DNA from: Gracilaria gracilis
Taxonomy: Eukaryota > Rhodophyta > Florideophyceae > Gracilariales > Gracilariaceae
Length of the DNA stretch: 64,000 nt
Direction: 5' to 3'
Assembly: GCA_030374805.1 (NCBI GenBank)
Contig: JARGSG010000035.1
Location: forward strand, 62,001-126,000
Below, piece by piece: positions 38,088 through 47,244 of the stretch (positions are counted from its first letter, which is position 1; the number at the start of each line of letters is the position of its first letter). The translations under genes and the position numbers were made by a program. The notes under the pieces were generated by a model, which ran no database searches, was not told where the DNA came from, and worked only from the letters and a program-made list of their open reading frames with translations.

Positions 38088-40121
38088 ATGACCTCAATGC
38101 TAAACTACGCCTCACACTGCTACAGTAATGAAGAAGACAATTCTGTCGAGAACGCTGCGGAGTGCAACATTGAGGCCGCAGGAGAGACTTGTGAGGACGC
38201 CAGTGATGAAGAGGAATTTGTCATAAGAGCTTTAGGGCCAGCGGAAAAAACAGAGTTGTATGAGAGTGTACAATATTGTGGAAAATGGAAGAAAAGAAGT
38301 GGGCTGCATTTGATGAAGCCGCAGCTTATCGGGCGCGCCTTTGCGCACAAGAAAGAGCTGGGACTGTTTCGATTGTTTCTCAACGGCTCCTACCTGAACT
38401 GTGTCAGAGCGTGGACGAGTAAAGAACTGCTCGAGCGTGGAAAACGAACAAAACCTCTGAGGATGGACGAGCTGCTTGCGTATCTGGGTCTTGAGCTCGC
38501 GGCGTCGGTCCACCGTCTCAATCGACTACGTGATTATTGGTGCAATTCTGAGCTGCTTGGCATTCCTTTCTTCAAGAAGGTGATGGGACGTGACGCTTTT
38601 ATGAATATTCGTTCTTGTCTCCGAACATATGCCGAATATGATACGGAGGTTGCACTGGTGGATCCGCTTTGGCATAGTCGGCCACTTTTGGAGCACTTTG
38701 CCAGAAATGCCGCTTCGATGGCTGTCCCGGTGGGGGTCAGCTCGTTAGACGAAAATACTGTGCGATGCAAAGGACGCACTTCAGCTCGCTCGTATATGAA
38801 GTGCAAGCCGGTAAAGTTCGGTATCAGATTCTACGCTGTCGTGGGGTGGACGCATGCGTATCTCCATAGTTTTCAGGACAACGGCTCTGGGAATAGGACT
38901 GGCCAAAGTCCTGTGCAAAGGTATACTACGCTGTTTCGCAACCTCAGAGGGGCAGTGGATCGCAAGGTGGACGGAACTCTGGTTCAAAAGAAATCTGCGT
39001 CGGCATTGTGGTGTGCCCAAATGGCACACCAGACGCAGCAGTACCCTCTACCTGGTCAGGGACGGTTGCTTGTGATGGACAATTTCTACACCAGACACGT
39101 CTTAGCGCGCCAGCTCTTCCGTCTTAGTGACGGCGAGTGTAGAATTCTTGGCACTGTTCGATTCACCAATGTAGATGGCATCAACCGTCCAGCGCTACGC
39201 GAAGCCATTGACGACCTCAAACATGCCGCACGGGGAGAATGGCGCCTTGTACAAGTGTTTGAGAAGGAAAAGGGATCCATTGAAGCGAAGAATATTGCGA
39301 AGAATGCGGGATTTATTGTGTTCAAAGATAGGTCTGTGGTTTCTTTTTATTCGAACGATCTGGCAGATACACCGACATCTCGTATTCACGGACCGGACGA
39401 TTATGCCATTACTTGCGTTCACGGGTTAGCTCCACTGCAGAGATGGACTGGGGAAGAATCGTTGCAGCGCACAACACTCCAGGTGCCATCTATTATCGTT
39501 GCATATAACCTGTTCATGAACGGCGTCGATAGGTTCGACCAATTCCGTTCTACGACGGCGACACTGAGGAAGGAGCGCAGGGTCACGATGAATATTCTCA
39601 CCTTCGTCTTAGACGCCGCCATCATCAACGCCCATGCTCTGCTCGATGCGATATCCAAACCCGGTGAAGTCATCATTGACGCCTGGCGCATGAAGCGAAA
39701 CCTCATTGAGCAGCTGGTGCACGACCATGTCGAATACAAGCAGACCAGAGCTGCGCTCACGCCTATCACATCCGCTACTCACAGCATTGATGGCAGCGTT
39801 ATTCCAAACTCCACGCCTGCCTCGCGCCATGTTCTGCTGGAAACAAAGGGGCGAAAGAGCGTACATTGCCTTCTATGCAGTCTTCTTCCAACAATTGATC
39901 GAGGGCGGTACACAATGTATTCATGCACAGAATGTGGTCGCGGCTTTCATGTCAATTGTTTTCATTTCTTCCATGAACCAGATTCCGTACGAGATACCCG
40001 TCCAGCTGTTTACACTGCAATCCTACGGGCAAAAGCAAAGCTATCTTCCAAAGCACATCGAAACAGGCGCAACAAAGTCACAGCTAGTCTTTCTACCGCC
40101 AAAGTACTGTTCAAATCGTAA
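38088..40121 (+). CDS. piggyBac transposase
   Basis: A 677-residue intact transposase. The acidic N-terminus (EDASDEEEFV) leads into the DDE_Tnp_1_7 domain. Catalytic Asp residues are in SSLDENTVRCKGR, LLVMDNFYTR and MNGVDRFDQF. The C-terminal Cys/His zinc-binding region is present (HCLLCS, then YSCTECGRGFHVNCFHFFH), which in piggyBac binds the element ends. A basic tail, RRNKVTAS, follows. No stop or frameshift interrupts it, so the protein could be active. The start ATG is 458 bp inside the left end. The stop is one base from the end of the convergent accessory ORF. Confidence 0.93.
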   Translation: MTSMLNYASHCYSNEEDNSVENAAECNIEAAGETCEDASDEEEFVIRALGPAEKTELYESVQYCGKWKKRSGLHLMKPQLIGRAFAHKKELGLFRLFLNGSYLNCVRAWTSKELLERGKRTKPLRMDELLAYLGLELAASVHRLNRLRDYWCNSELLGIPFFKKVMGRDAFMNIRSCLRTYAEYDTEVALVDPLWHSRPLLEHFARNAASMAVPVGVSSLDENTVRCKGRTSARSYMKCKPVKFGIRFYAVVGWTHAYLHSFQDNGSGNRTGQSPVQRYTTLFRNLRGAVDRKVDGTLVQKKSASALWCAQMAHQTQQYPLPGQGRLLVMDNFYTRHVLARQLFRLSDGECRILGTVRFTNVDGINRPALREAIDDLKHAARGEWRLVQVFEKEKGSIEAKNIAKNAGFIVFKDRSVVSFYSNDLADTPTSRIHGPDDYAITCVHGLAPLQRWTGEESLQRTTLQVPSIIVAYNLFMNGVDRFDQFRSTTATLRKERRVTMNILTFVLDAAIINAHALLDAISKPGEVIIDAWRMKRNLIEQLVHDHVEYKQTRAALTPITSATHSIDGSVIPNSTPASRHVLLETKGRKSVHCLLCSLLPTIDRGRYTMYSCTECGRGFHVNCFHFFHEPDSVRDTRPAVYTAILRAKAKLSSKAHRNRRNKVTASLSTAKVLFKS

Positions 40122-40122
40122 A

Positions 40123-40566
40123 CTAATGCTTCTTGAACCCCATGTACGCTCCTGTTTGGTCTGGCCAAATCTTTCTGATACCTTCCAGCGCGCAGTGAGG
40201 TATCTGGACGCGCTTTCCTTTGCCCAGTATGCCATACCTCTCGTAGATAAAACATTTGTAGGCCTGTTTGCGAGCTTCATTATTGTTCACGGCATACGCC
40301 GCAGTAGCCGGATACACCGTTGCTATCTTGCCTACCACAGAGGGACCCAACTGCATCCAGTAGCAGGGGGTTCCTCCGCAAATGCTGCACGCAACGTCTT
40401 CGTTGTCGGTAGTCACTTCAGAAATGTCCAGGTGGGCCTCATGTAGTTTAGTCTTCAACCTCTCTTGTCCCGCCGATGGTGCATTAGCGCTACTAGCTCC
40501 ATGCGCTGTATCTCCTTGCGGCGAAGTGTAATTCATACCTTGTGGTATATCTTCATCCATGTCCAT
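40123..40566 (-). CDS. piggyBac-internal accessory ORF, Cys-x2-Cys protein
   Basis: A 147-residue protein encoded wholly inside the piggyBac element, opposite in strand to the transposase, with only one base between the two stops. After a disordered acidic N-terminus it has a compact conserved-looking core: a C-x2-C knuckle (ACSICGGTPCYWMQLGP), NNEARKQAYKCFIYERYG, then KGKRVQIPHCALEGIRKIWP and a terminal GAYMGFKKH. From memory, similar small ORFs accompany algal and protist piggyBac-like elements, but this could not be checked. Function is unknown; a nucleic-acid or transposase-binding role is a guess. Confidence 0.65.
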   Translation of the reverse strand: MDMDEDIPQGMNYTSPQGDTAHGASSANAPSAGQERLKTKLHEAHLDISEVTTDNEDVACSICGGTPCYWMQLGPSVVGKIATVYPATAAYAVNNNEARKQAYKCFIYERYGILGKGKRVQIPHCALEGIRKIWPDQTGAYMGFKKH

Positions 40567-40869
40567 GACGTTGTAGATGAAATGTGGCTAGTGACAGAGA
40601 GAGAGCACGAAACGGCGAGGTGCAAGCAAAAACAGGAGAGGTACAACGTCTCCAGGTAGACGTTAGTCGTTTGTCTCGATCCGTAGAATGCACTTCAGAA
40701 GTCCATTGAACCGTTTGTGCGTGTGCCAAAGGCACACACACAAGTGTGCTTTTCAATCAACTGTAGGGTCCCCATGGCCACACGCTACACGAGATACGTG
40801 CGAATCTCATTGGTGTTTGCTAATGTCTATGCTTGTGGAGGTAAGAATTTTCAGTGTCCAAAGGGTTAA

Positions 40870-41655
40870 GAACGGCCCTCATGATAGCCAGAGCGTCTGT
40901 GCCCAACAGGGTTCCTGTGCCGAACAACTTTGTGTCTGAGCATCAGTCATGAGCCACTTGGCATTCACTGGCCGGCTGTGGGTAAAACAGCATTAATTGG
41001 AATAAAAGAAGTAAATTTAAAGGTAGAGATCCGAATTTTGGAACGGAGTCCCGTGTTGAGGAGACTGTAAACAGAAGGCATTGACAGTACACGTATTACA
41101 ACTCTGACAAGCGAAACCATGGTTGAGGCACCAAAGCTGGGTGTTTCGATTCACAAGAAAAAAGGTGCGAAAGTTCATGTTTGTTTGTAACAGTTGTTTC
41201 GTTTCGCAACTTCCACAATGATTTGTTACCGAACTGACGTTTTTTGTGCATGGTGTGACGTGTGAGCGGCAACCTCGCAAAGAAGCGTGACAGGGATCAA
41301 GCCGCACCGTCAAGTTGCGCGAAACGAAGCACGGACGGATGCTTCCACGCATGAAGCTGCTTTGCAAGGCGCCAGTAAGATTGCAGCATACACTAGGGTT
41401 ACTCCACACGTGCCAATCACACCGGAAATCTCCCGAGCCACACGTCACGCGCACACACCGTTCCACTAGCAAGAAGCAACAGGAAAGCGCCCGCCCCAAA
41501 ACACCTTCAAAAGGCAGCACGCGCCGACTGCAGAGCCACCGCCGCCCCGTGCCCCCACCCGTATCCGTCTCTTCATCCCCGTCGTCTTTCCGCGCTTTCT
41601 TCTACAGCTCATTCTTCGTTCATTCTACCTCCCGCCCCCGCTGTCACACCAAGTC
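40870..41655. other. Intergenic stretch right of the piggyBac element
   Basis: About 785 bp. A Cys-rich minus frame (41017-41520) lacks an ATG start and similarity. The 41.4-41.65 kb part is C-rich, as expected for the 5' UTR of the next gene. Nothing else is supported. Confidence 0.4.
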
Positions 41656-42088
41656 ATGCCGCGCCCACCGCTTCGTACCATGATATCTGCGCGGCGTCCC
41701 CCTCTGCGCGTGGCCAAGCCGCCGCCACGACCCTTGTTCAAGCCGCTGCCGCCGGCCGCGCGTATTGCCGCGCAGAGTGCTGTGGCGTTTGCTGCCGTCG
41801 TTGCGCTTGCTGCCTATGCTACCTTTACTTTGAATCGTGTGCTGGGTCAACGACGTCGACGAATGGCCGCCAATCGCCGGTTTAAACTCTCCGCCTTCGA
41901 CGACGCCCTGGTTGCCTTTGAGAGCTTTTCGTCGTTGAACATGTGAGTCACTCCCGTTTGTGTGCGTGCGTGTTGTTTGTGTGTTCGCCCGTGTGCTCTC
42001 GGCGTTGTACTTGTAATAACATTTCTTTCCGGGCATTAGTAAACTTCGTGTTGGAGTTGCGCTCGTGTACTTGATACTATTTAACTGA
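41656..42088 (+). CDS. Small predicted membrane protein, probably two exons, unknown
   Basis: Exon 1 (41656-41942) encodes 95 residues: a basic, Pro-rich N-terminus that could be an organelle-targeting peptide, a transmembrane helix at about residues 37-60 (AQSAVAFAAVVALAAYATF) and a basic RRRRMAANRR segment. Read without splicing it stops right after a GTGAGT donor. A 97-nt intron with donor GTGAGT, branch-like TAATAAC and acceptor TTAG joins it to 42040-42088, adding IKLRVGVALVYLILFN, a second short hydrophobic segment, for 111 residues. Splicing is inferred. The unspliced alternative is 96 residues ending at 41946. No family was recognised. Confidence 0.45.
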
Positions 42089-42346
42089 GCTTGCCCTTGT
42101 TCATCATCGCGCAACCGCGCCTTTCTCTCAGCTACCGTTACCCGCACCACCTTGGTCTCACACGGACTACTCTCCAGGGCCGATGTGCTGCTTGTGTAAC
42201 TGCCGCTATGCATTTGATCGCACCGTTGTGTTGCATAGCCGCTCACGCGAGATATCTAAAATCAATAAAAATCTAATCAAATCTTTTCCCTCTACCCTTG
42301 GTATTATCGCTGTCCACGTCGCAGCTGCCGCACTTGATCTCACCCC

Positions 42347-43042
42347 ATGGAACATCTGCCTTCCCGTCCTCGTCCATCGCCCCATCCTCCCTCATCACCA
42401 CCTGAGGTCACCGACATGGCATTCGTTTCGTCCCCGTTCCGGCTCCTTCCCGCCCCCCCTCCAAATCGTCTCAAATCCTCGCGGAGGTCTCACCCCCACC
42501 ACTGGCGTTCCGCCCTCAAGTCGCCCCAAGAGCCCGTCAAGCCCCGCTTCCGCCGCGATGAACCCGGCCCCCAAACCACGTTTTTCCCCGGGAACGTCGC
42601 GCCGACCAACAACCCCGGCGCCACCCCCAACGAGCGCGTGCTCGACCAAGTGCGTCAAACAATGACTCGTCTCGGAATCCGAGAGGACGCCAACAGCGCG
42701 CCGCCTCCCACCTTTTCGCCCATCGACATTTCGGGCGTCAATCCGTTCAGCGCGCTGCTTGGCGCCGCTGGCGCCGCCGCCATTTCGTACACCGCGTGGA
42801 ACGCGCTCGTGTTTACCGCCGCGTTTTTCGCATCACACCCGTTGGATGAGCAGATTTATGTCGTACAACGACTTAGCGCCATCGTCAGAACGGGGCTTGT
42901 GTGCCTGCTTGCGCTGGGTAGCGGAATTTCTGGAGTCACCTCACTTGGGCTTTTCCTGTTGAGTGCGCGAACTGCGTATGGAAGAGTGTCTGGTGAGTTT
43001 GAGCGATCAGACAAGCAGAGCAGCAACGTGGAAACTCAGTGA
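42347..43042 (+). CDS. DUF3082 plastid membrane protein
   Basis: A 231-residue protein. The N-terminal 100 residues are rich in Pro, Ser and Arg, like a chloroplast transit peptide. The C-terminal domain has two or three hydrophobic helices: NPFSALLGAAGAAAISYTAW, ALVFTAAFFASHPLDEQIYV and GLVCLLALGSGISGVTSLGL. This is the DUF3082 pattern found in cyanobacteria and plastids, of unknown function. A second possible start is the ATG at 42416 (MAFVSSPFRL). The recurring motif CTACCCTTGGTA lies 55 bp upstream. The stop is 36 bp from the convergent OST48 stop. Confidence 0.6.
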   Translation: MEHLPSRPRPSPHPPSSPPEVTDMAFVSSPFRLLPAPPPNRLKSSRRSHPHHWRSALKSPQEPVKPRFRRDEPGPQTTFFPGNVAPTNNPGATPNERVLDQVRQTMTRLGIREDANSAPPPTFSPIDISGVNPFSALLGAAGAAAISYTAWNALVFTAAFFASHPLDEQIYVVQRLSAIVRTGLVCLLALGSGISGVTSLGLFLLSARTAYGRVSGEFERSDKQSSNVETQ

Positions 43043-43077
43043 ACGAATGCACCGCAAGCACAAACAGCAGTTTAGCT

Positions 43078-44385
43078 TTACTCGTCTTTCGTTTTTTGTT
43101 CTTCATTGCCGAACAGCAACACGAGGCCCAACAGAAACGCTCCTCCGATCATCGAGAAGCTTGCCACGTAGTAAGGCGCCGCCATCGGAATGAAGCGTTC
43201 ATATTCGTTGTGTAAATACGGTCGTACCGGCACCACTTTTTCCATGCTGATCGGCGATACGCCTGGTCGGAAGTACTGCACGCTTAGCTTATAAACACCA
43301 ATTTGATCCGGTATGGGCACTTTTGCCGCAAAAGTGCCATTATCTCCCGCTTGTAATCTGGTTCGCACCCACGGATTCAGCATGGTAAACTCCAGTTGCA
43401 TATCATCCGTTACAAATGGTTGCCATGCATTTGATTGTGCCTCCCATACTTGCACATCCATTTCAAAGTTGAGAAAGTCTTTCACGCGACACTCGTTCAT
43501 CACCGTTCCAGTCTCGTCGACGCATTGATATCGAACATCGCCAACTCGTAAAACGCCTCTAGCCCCCAGCGTCCAGGTGAGAAAGTTGTTTAAGGCATCT
43601 TGATGAGAGGCGCCAGCTTTTTCAAATGCCTCATTCGAAAGCGCGTGAATACTTCCAAAGTAAGAAGCTCGACCGCCTACACGAGTGCTCAGCGCAGCTG
43701 CCAACACGGCTCCACTTCCCACTGCGCGCGGTATCTTGAGCACTTGTTTGCCAGTGCCGCTGTATGATGATGGCGATCCCCACATGACGGTGTCCACCAG
43801 TTCGTTGTCGCTGAACAATGTGGCGCCAGGACCCTTGAACACAATTTGCGACGGATCGTTGTATGCATCGCCGAACAGATAGGGAGAAGGCGTCATTCCG
43901 CCGACGTGGATATAGGTGCGATCTCCTTCATCCAGCGAAGTGAAGACATTTTGGTGATCTCGCATCAGGGTGCCTTTGTCATCAAGATCGACGCCAATAG
44001 ATTCGATTACCTTTGATGTGTATGCAGAATAGTGATCGCCTCCAGATACGAACAGGTTGTTACCAGCATCGATGAATCGAAGAAGCATGGATACCGACAG
44101 CTTTCTGTCTAACGATGCTTGTGGACACAAAAGAACGACGGCGGAATGGAGGTATTCACCGTCACCAGTAAGAGCGATATCATCCGAGGTTGTTTGTTTG
44201 TATGTTACAGTAGAGTTGAGTGAACTGAGAGCTGAGAGAAATTTTGAGTGGGTGTTCTCGACGTCGTCTCCAATGACCAAGATTCTGGGGGAGGAGAGGG
44301 GCAGAGTTGCGGAAACGAGGCCCAACAAAGATAGCAGAGTCACCACGGGCAGTAATCGCATAACGAAACGCATTGTTTCAACCAT
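43078..44385 (-). CDS. DDOST: Oligosaccharyltransferase 48-kDa subunit (OST48/WBP1)
   Basis: A 435-residue ER membrane subunit of the N-glycosylation complex. It has a signal peptide (about residues 9-26), then SSPRILVIGDDVENTHSKFL and LHSAVVLLCPQA. FIDAGNNLFVSGGDHYSA and TPSPYLFGDAYNDP follow, with IHALSNEAFEKAG. It ends in a transmembrane helix (YYVASFSMIGGAFLLGLVLL) and a short cytoplasmic tail, KTKDE, with a lysine-type ER signal. The overall order and length match WBP1/OST48. The first ATG is used, although further Met codons at residues 5 and 9 could serve. Confidence 0.93.
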   Translation of the reverse strand: MVETMRFVMRLLPVVTLLSLLGLVSATLPLSSPRILVIGDDVENTHSKFLSALSSLNSTVTYKQTTSDDIALTGDGEYLHSAVVLLCPQASLDRKLSVSMLLRFIDAGNNLFVSGGDHYSAYTSKVIESIGVDLDDKGTLMRDHQNVFTSLDEGDRTYIHVGGMTPSPYLFGDAYNDPSQIVFKGPGATLFSDNELVDTVMWGSPSSYSGTGKQVLKIPRAVGSGAVLAAALSTRVGGRASYFGSIHALSNEAFEKAGASHQDALNNFLTWTLGARGVLRVGDVRYQCVDETGTVMNECRVKDFLNFEMDVQVWEAQSNAWQPFVTDDMQLEFTMLNPWVRTRLQAGDNGTFAAKVPIPDQIGVYKLSVQYFRPGVSPISMEKVVPVRPYLHNEYERFIPMAAPYYVASFSMIGGAFLLGLVLLFGNEEQKTKDE

Positions 44386-44738
44386 GGCTTGGAAAGACGT
44401 GTGCTGCTCTGCGGTTCGATGGAAATGACGTGGGATCGCAGGCAGACACTACGCAAACAGGCACGGTTTGTGTTGATGCCAATGCGTCAACGTAGTGGGG
44501 AAGAAGCAATGACAAGTGACGTTTTGAGGATGATCCAATGACTTGCCAGAATATCTACAAGGCGAAATACTGTAGAAAAATAGGCCTGTTTTGACCATTG
44601 ATGCACAATGCAAAATGATTGCACGCTGGCGTGCCAAACTCGTCAACGGCGCCTACCCTTGTAGTTATTACATATTTAAAAGGCTAGCGCAGCTTTTGAA
44701 GAGCAGAACAACTGACGTTGGAAGTGGTAAGATATATG
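44386..44738. other. Intergenic stretch with promoter-like motif
   Basis: About 350 bp between the OST48 start and the end of DUS1 (same strand). It holds the recurring motif CTACCCTTGTAG at 44653-44664, about 270 bp upstream of the OST48 ATG. No gene seen. Confidence 0.45.
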
Positions 44739-45830
44739 TTATGTCGGGGTGTTTAATGTAGTGGCAGCTTTAACGTCGGCTTTTTCGGCAGCTTGCAGCA
44801 TTTGTTTACGTTTAATGCGTTCTATCCTCTTTGCAGAAACGACGTTATCAACGTTGTCACCACGCTCAAGCCGCTGTTCAAAACTGACGCCATCAAAATC
44901 GCACCTGGATGCAATCAACGCTGCAGCGTCCCTAAACTGCGCATAGCTCCTGCATTTTGCAACAACCTCGTTCAAATCCATATTGGCATCCAGTCTGGAG
45001 CGGAACAATTTGAACAAATGAAGGCGAACCATGCGATGCGGCGTGGTGTACTTTTCAGCAAGGTGAAGATATTCATTCGCCAGTTGCATGCGACTGACGT
45101 TGACAGCGCGCGAAAAGACAGCCGGATAGTTGAGTAAAGCATACGCAGACATGACACCCTGAGCACCTGTGTACTGGATTGCTCGTTCCGCATCTTCAAT
45201 GGTACGAACATTACCGTTCGCAATGACAGGCACATTAACAGCGTTCACCACAGCACGAATCTTGTCCCAGTCGGCCGGCGGACATTCGCGTCCCTTCTGC
45301 TCCCTCGTACGGCCATGCACCGCAATCAAAGAAGCGCCGGCACGCTCCAACATAGTGGCATAATGCAGCGTTTGTTGCAAGTCATCAAAGACGCGAATCT
45401 TCACCCAGACCGGCACATCTAGCTCCGCGGCCGCGTTTGAAACAATGCGCGAGACGACGTTGAGATGGTCCATGAGAAAGGCGCCGTAGCGGCCACGTCT
45501 GGCAATGCCCTGCGGGCAGCCCAGGTTCAAATCCACGGCGTCCACATGCGCCTGCACCAGCTTGGCAGCCGCGACGAACGTATCGGGGTCATTGGCGCAG
45601 AACTGCGCGACGAGAGGGCGATCATGGCGATGGGTTGTGAAATGCTCGGCGCGATACTTGGCGTCGCGCGCGAAGAAGGCCGAATGCAGCATGGGCGTAT
45701 ACGCCAGATTGGCGCCGTAGTTGCGACACAGGTCGCGAAACGCCAGCTCGGACGCGTCCACCATGGGCGCCACGACGTAGCGCGGACTGCCCAGCCGGCG
45801 CCATTGCTCCCACGCCTTGCCCCCCGACAT
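44739..45830 (-). CDS. DUS1: tRNA-dihydrouridine synthase DUS1-like
   Basis: A 363-residue FMN-dependent enzyme that reduces uridine 16/17 in the tRNA D-loop. The TIM barrel starts RYVVAPMVDASELAFRDLCR. The catalytic Cys is in DLNLGCPQGIARRGRYGAFL, where the R-R-G-R-Y-G sequence is typical of the DUS1 branch. WVKIRVF, VHGRTREQKG and VPVIANGNVRTIEDAERAIQ (phosphate-binding) follow, with the C-terminal helical domain to residue 320. The first ATG is used. The gene is divergent from the DUF7733-like gene, with GTACCCTTGGTG 34 bp upstream of its ATG. Confidence 0.92.
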   Translation of the reverse strand: MSGGKAWEQWRRLGSPRYVVAPMVDASELAFRDLCRNYGANLAYTPMLHSAFFARDAKYRAEHFTTHRHDRPLVAQFCANDPDTFVAAAKLVQAHVDAVDLNLGCPQGIARRGRYGAFLMDHLNVVSRIVSNAAAELDVPVWVKIRVFDDLQQTLHYATMLERAGASLIAVHGRTREQKGRECPPADWDKIRAVVNAVNVPVIANGNVRTIEDAERAIQYTGAQGVMSAYALLNYPAVFSRAVNVSRMQLANEYLHLAEKYTTPHRMVRLHLFKLFRSRLDANMDLNEVVAKCRSYAQFRDAAALIASRCDFDGVSFEQRLERGDNVDNVVSAKRIERIKRKQMLQAAEKADVKAATTLNTPT

Positions 45831-46150
45831 GGCGACGGGCGCGCGCAGCTGCAGCCCAAGTTAGTACCCTTGGTGCAACGGCGCACAGGCGGGCGCGCGC
45901 AGACGGAGCGGCCGGCGACGGTGCCGATTTGATGATTTGGCGGCGGCGGGCGCCAAATCGCGCGCTGTTCACGCGTGGCGCACGTTTCGGATTTCACTTG
46001 GCAGAGCATTTACAAAGCGCAGCCACAGTGTGACCGCCGCCACCCCCTGAGGGTGGTGCCTTTTTGTCTCGCGCTCGCGCCGGAGCTTATCATAGCGCAG
46101 TGACGGCAGCGCCTCCAACGCCGCCCATCGCCGCCGCCGCCGCCGCCGCC
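45831..46150. promoter_or_regulatory. GC-rich divergent promoter region, DUS1 / DUF7733-like
   Basis: About 320 bp of very GC-rich sequence between two divergent genes. It includes GTACCCTTGGTG at 45864-45875 and GGGCGCCAAA at 45948-45957, an E2F/CCAAT-like element on the minus strand. Confidence 0.4.
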
Positions 46151-46246
46151 ATGCCGCCGGCGTGGTGCTCCGCGGACTGCGCGTCGCGAGCGCGCTCTCT
46201 TCGTCGGAGCGGTCGCGCGCAGGCGCAGGCGCAGGCGCAGGCGCAG

Positions 46247-46277
<31 letters not shown>

Positions 46278-46960
46278 GCGAGATGCGGCCGCTATCGACG
46301 GCGCGCCGCGCGTGCTTGTTAGTGGTATCCAGCGCGCTACTGTCGGGGTGCGCGACGCTCATCTTCCACTTCCGCGCCGTGCCGAAGAGCGAGTTATTCG
46401 CGGTGATTTTCGCAGTGCTGTACGCGGTGGTAGCCAACAGCGTGCCGCGCACAGCGGCTGCGCGCGCGGAGGCGAAGAGCGTGCAGCCGCTGGCGCGCAG
46501 CCAGCAGCTGTCACGAAGCGCGGTACGCGCGTGTCTGCTAGGCAGCCTGGTGCTGTCGGTGGTGGCGCCGTGGACGTGGATCGTGGCGTTCTCGGCGTCG
46601 CGCGAGCAGACGCGGCTGCTAGCGCCGCACCTGTTCCTCATGATGACGCAGGTGCTGTTCGAGATCTGGAGCTACCGGCCGAGCGTGAGCGTGGTGGTAC
46701 GCATCTGCATCCCGGTGGCGTTCGTGTCGTACCGGCTGGTGGTGCTGTACCAGTGGGTGCGCGAGGCGGCCGCGGGCTGCACGCAGCAGCTGGAGCGGCG
46801 CGCCATGCTGTGGCTGGCCGCGGCCAACTTGGGCTTCTGGAGCGTTGTGCTGTTCTACGTGCTGCTGCTCAAGGTGTGCCCGCCCTACTTTCTGGCGGCG
46901 CGCGCGCCCGCGAGCAGCGCGCGCGCCTGCGTCTCCCGCGCCAGCGCCACCCCGGCGTGA
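46151..46960 (+). CDS. Multi-pass membrane protein, DUF7733-like
   Basis: A 269-residue protein with a Gln-Ala dipeptide repeat near the N-terminus (encoded by a GCAGGC hexanucleotide run) and about six hydrophobic segments. The part PHLFLMMTQVLFEIWSYRPS, VVVRICIPVAFVSYRLVVLY and WVREA resembles a plant membrane family (DUF7733) with PHLFLL at the same place followed by a conserved R-x-F-x-P-V segment. Function is unknown. The ATG at 46151 is the first in the frame (which opens at TTG 46064). A later ATG at 46282 would omit the repeat. The coding sequence is extremely GC-rich, and alternative frames are also open over much of it. Confidence 0.55.
46213..46273. repeat. GCGCAG hexanucleotide microsatellite
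   Basis: About nine to ten copies of a six-base unit (GCGCAG/GCAGGC). It encodes alternating Gln-Ala in the DUF7733-like protein, and Cys-Ala on the other strand. Being a multiple of three, length change keeps frame. Confidence 0.85.
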
Positions 46961-47152
46961 CAGCCCGCCCGCGCGCACAAAAATCTGCGCGCGCCGCGCT
47001 GTGCTGTCGCGCGCCCATTGGCGCGCGCGCGAAGCGCCGCAACGGCGCGCCCCAACAGCAGCACCGGTCGAACCGTCACGTCAAATCTCTGCGCGCGCTT
47101 TAAAACCCAAAACACTCCTGTCCTGTCAGTTCTTCGCCGCCCCCCACCCCCC

Positions 47153-47234
47153 CCACCACCACTACCACCACCACTACCACCACCACTACCACCACCACTA
47201 CCACCACCACTACCACCACCACTACCACCACCAC
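47153..47234. repeat. 12-bp CCACCACCACTA microsatellite
   Basis: Six to seven copies of a 12-base unit, ending about 10 bp before the ATG of the FBPase-like gene. It must lie in its 5' UTR or core promoter. A C-rich run (47140-47153) precedes it. Confidence 0.85.
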
Positions 47235-47244
47235 CCCCACCAAT

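Larger units (their letters stand above)
37627..40869 (+). mobile_element. Complete piggyBac element with TTAA target site and 17-bp terminal repeats
   Basis: The element is bounded by TTAA at 37627-37630 and 40866-40869. The left end reads CCCTTTGGACACTGAAA and the right end is its exact reverse complement, giving 17-bp terminal inverted repeats around 3,235 bp. TTAA target choice is the hallmark of piggyBac. A 10-bp subterminal palindrome lies at the left end (GAACACTTGG 37701-37710, CCAAGTGTTC 37722-37731). A short one lies at the right (GTGTGCC AAA GGCACAC near 40720). Inside are the transposase and a convergent small ORF. Perfect terminal repeats and an open transposase suggest a recent insertion. 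Confidence 0.9.

Noticed and set aside
35622..40121. The idea that the Harbinger and piggyBac transposases belong to one composite element.
   Set aside because: The piggyBac terminal repeats and TTAA sites enclose only the piggyBac genes; the Harbinger gene lies outside.
41017..41520. Cys-rich 167-codon minus-strand frame.
   Set aside because: It has no ATG start and no recognisable domain, and it overlaps a probable promoter and 5' UTR. The Cys content can come from base composition.
45525..45536. GGTTCAAATCC, a tRNA B-box-like sequence.
   Set aside because: It falls inside the DUS1 coding region and no cloverleaf or A box surrounds it. No tRNA gene was found elsewhere by eye.
46162..47103. 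Long alternative plus frame of 313 codons, and similar open frames at 2.5-3.5, 54.4-55.3 and 58.8-59.8 kb.
   Set aside because: Very GC-rich DNA has few stop codons, so several frames stay open. These give Ala/Arg/Gly-rich low-complexity products.
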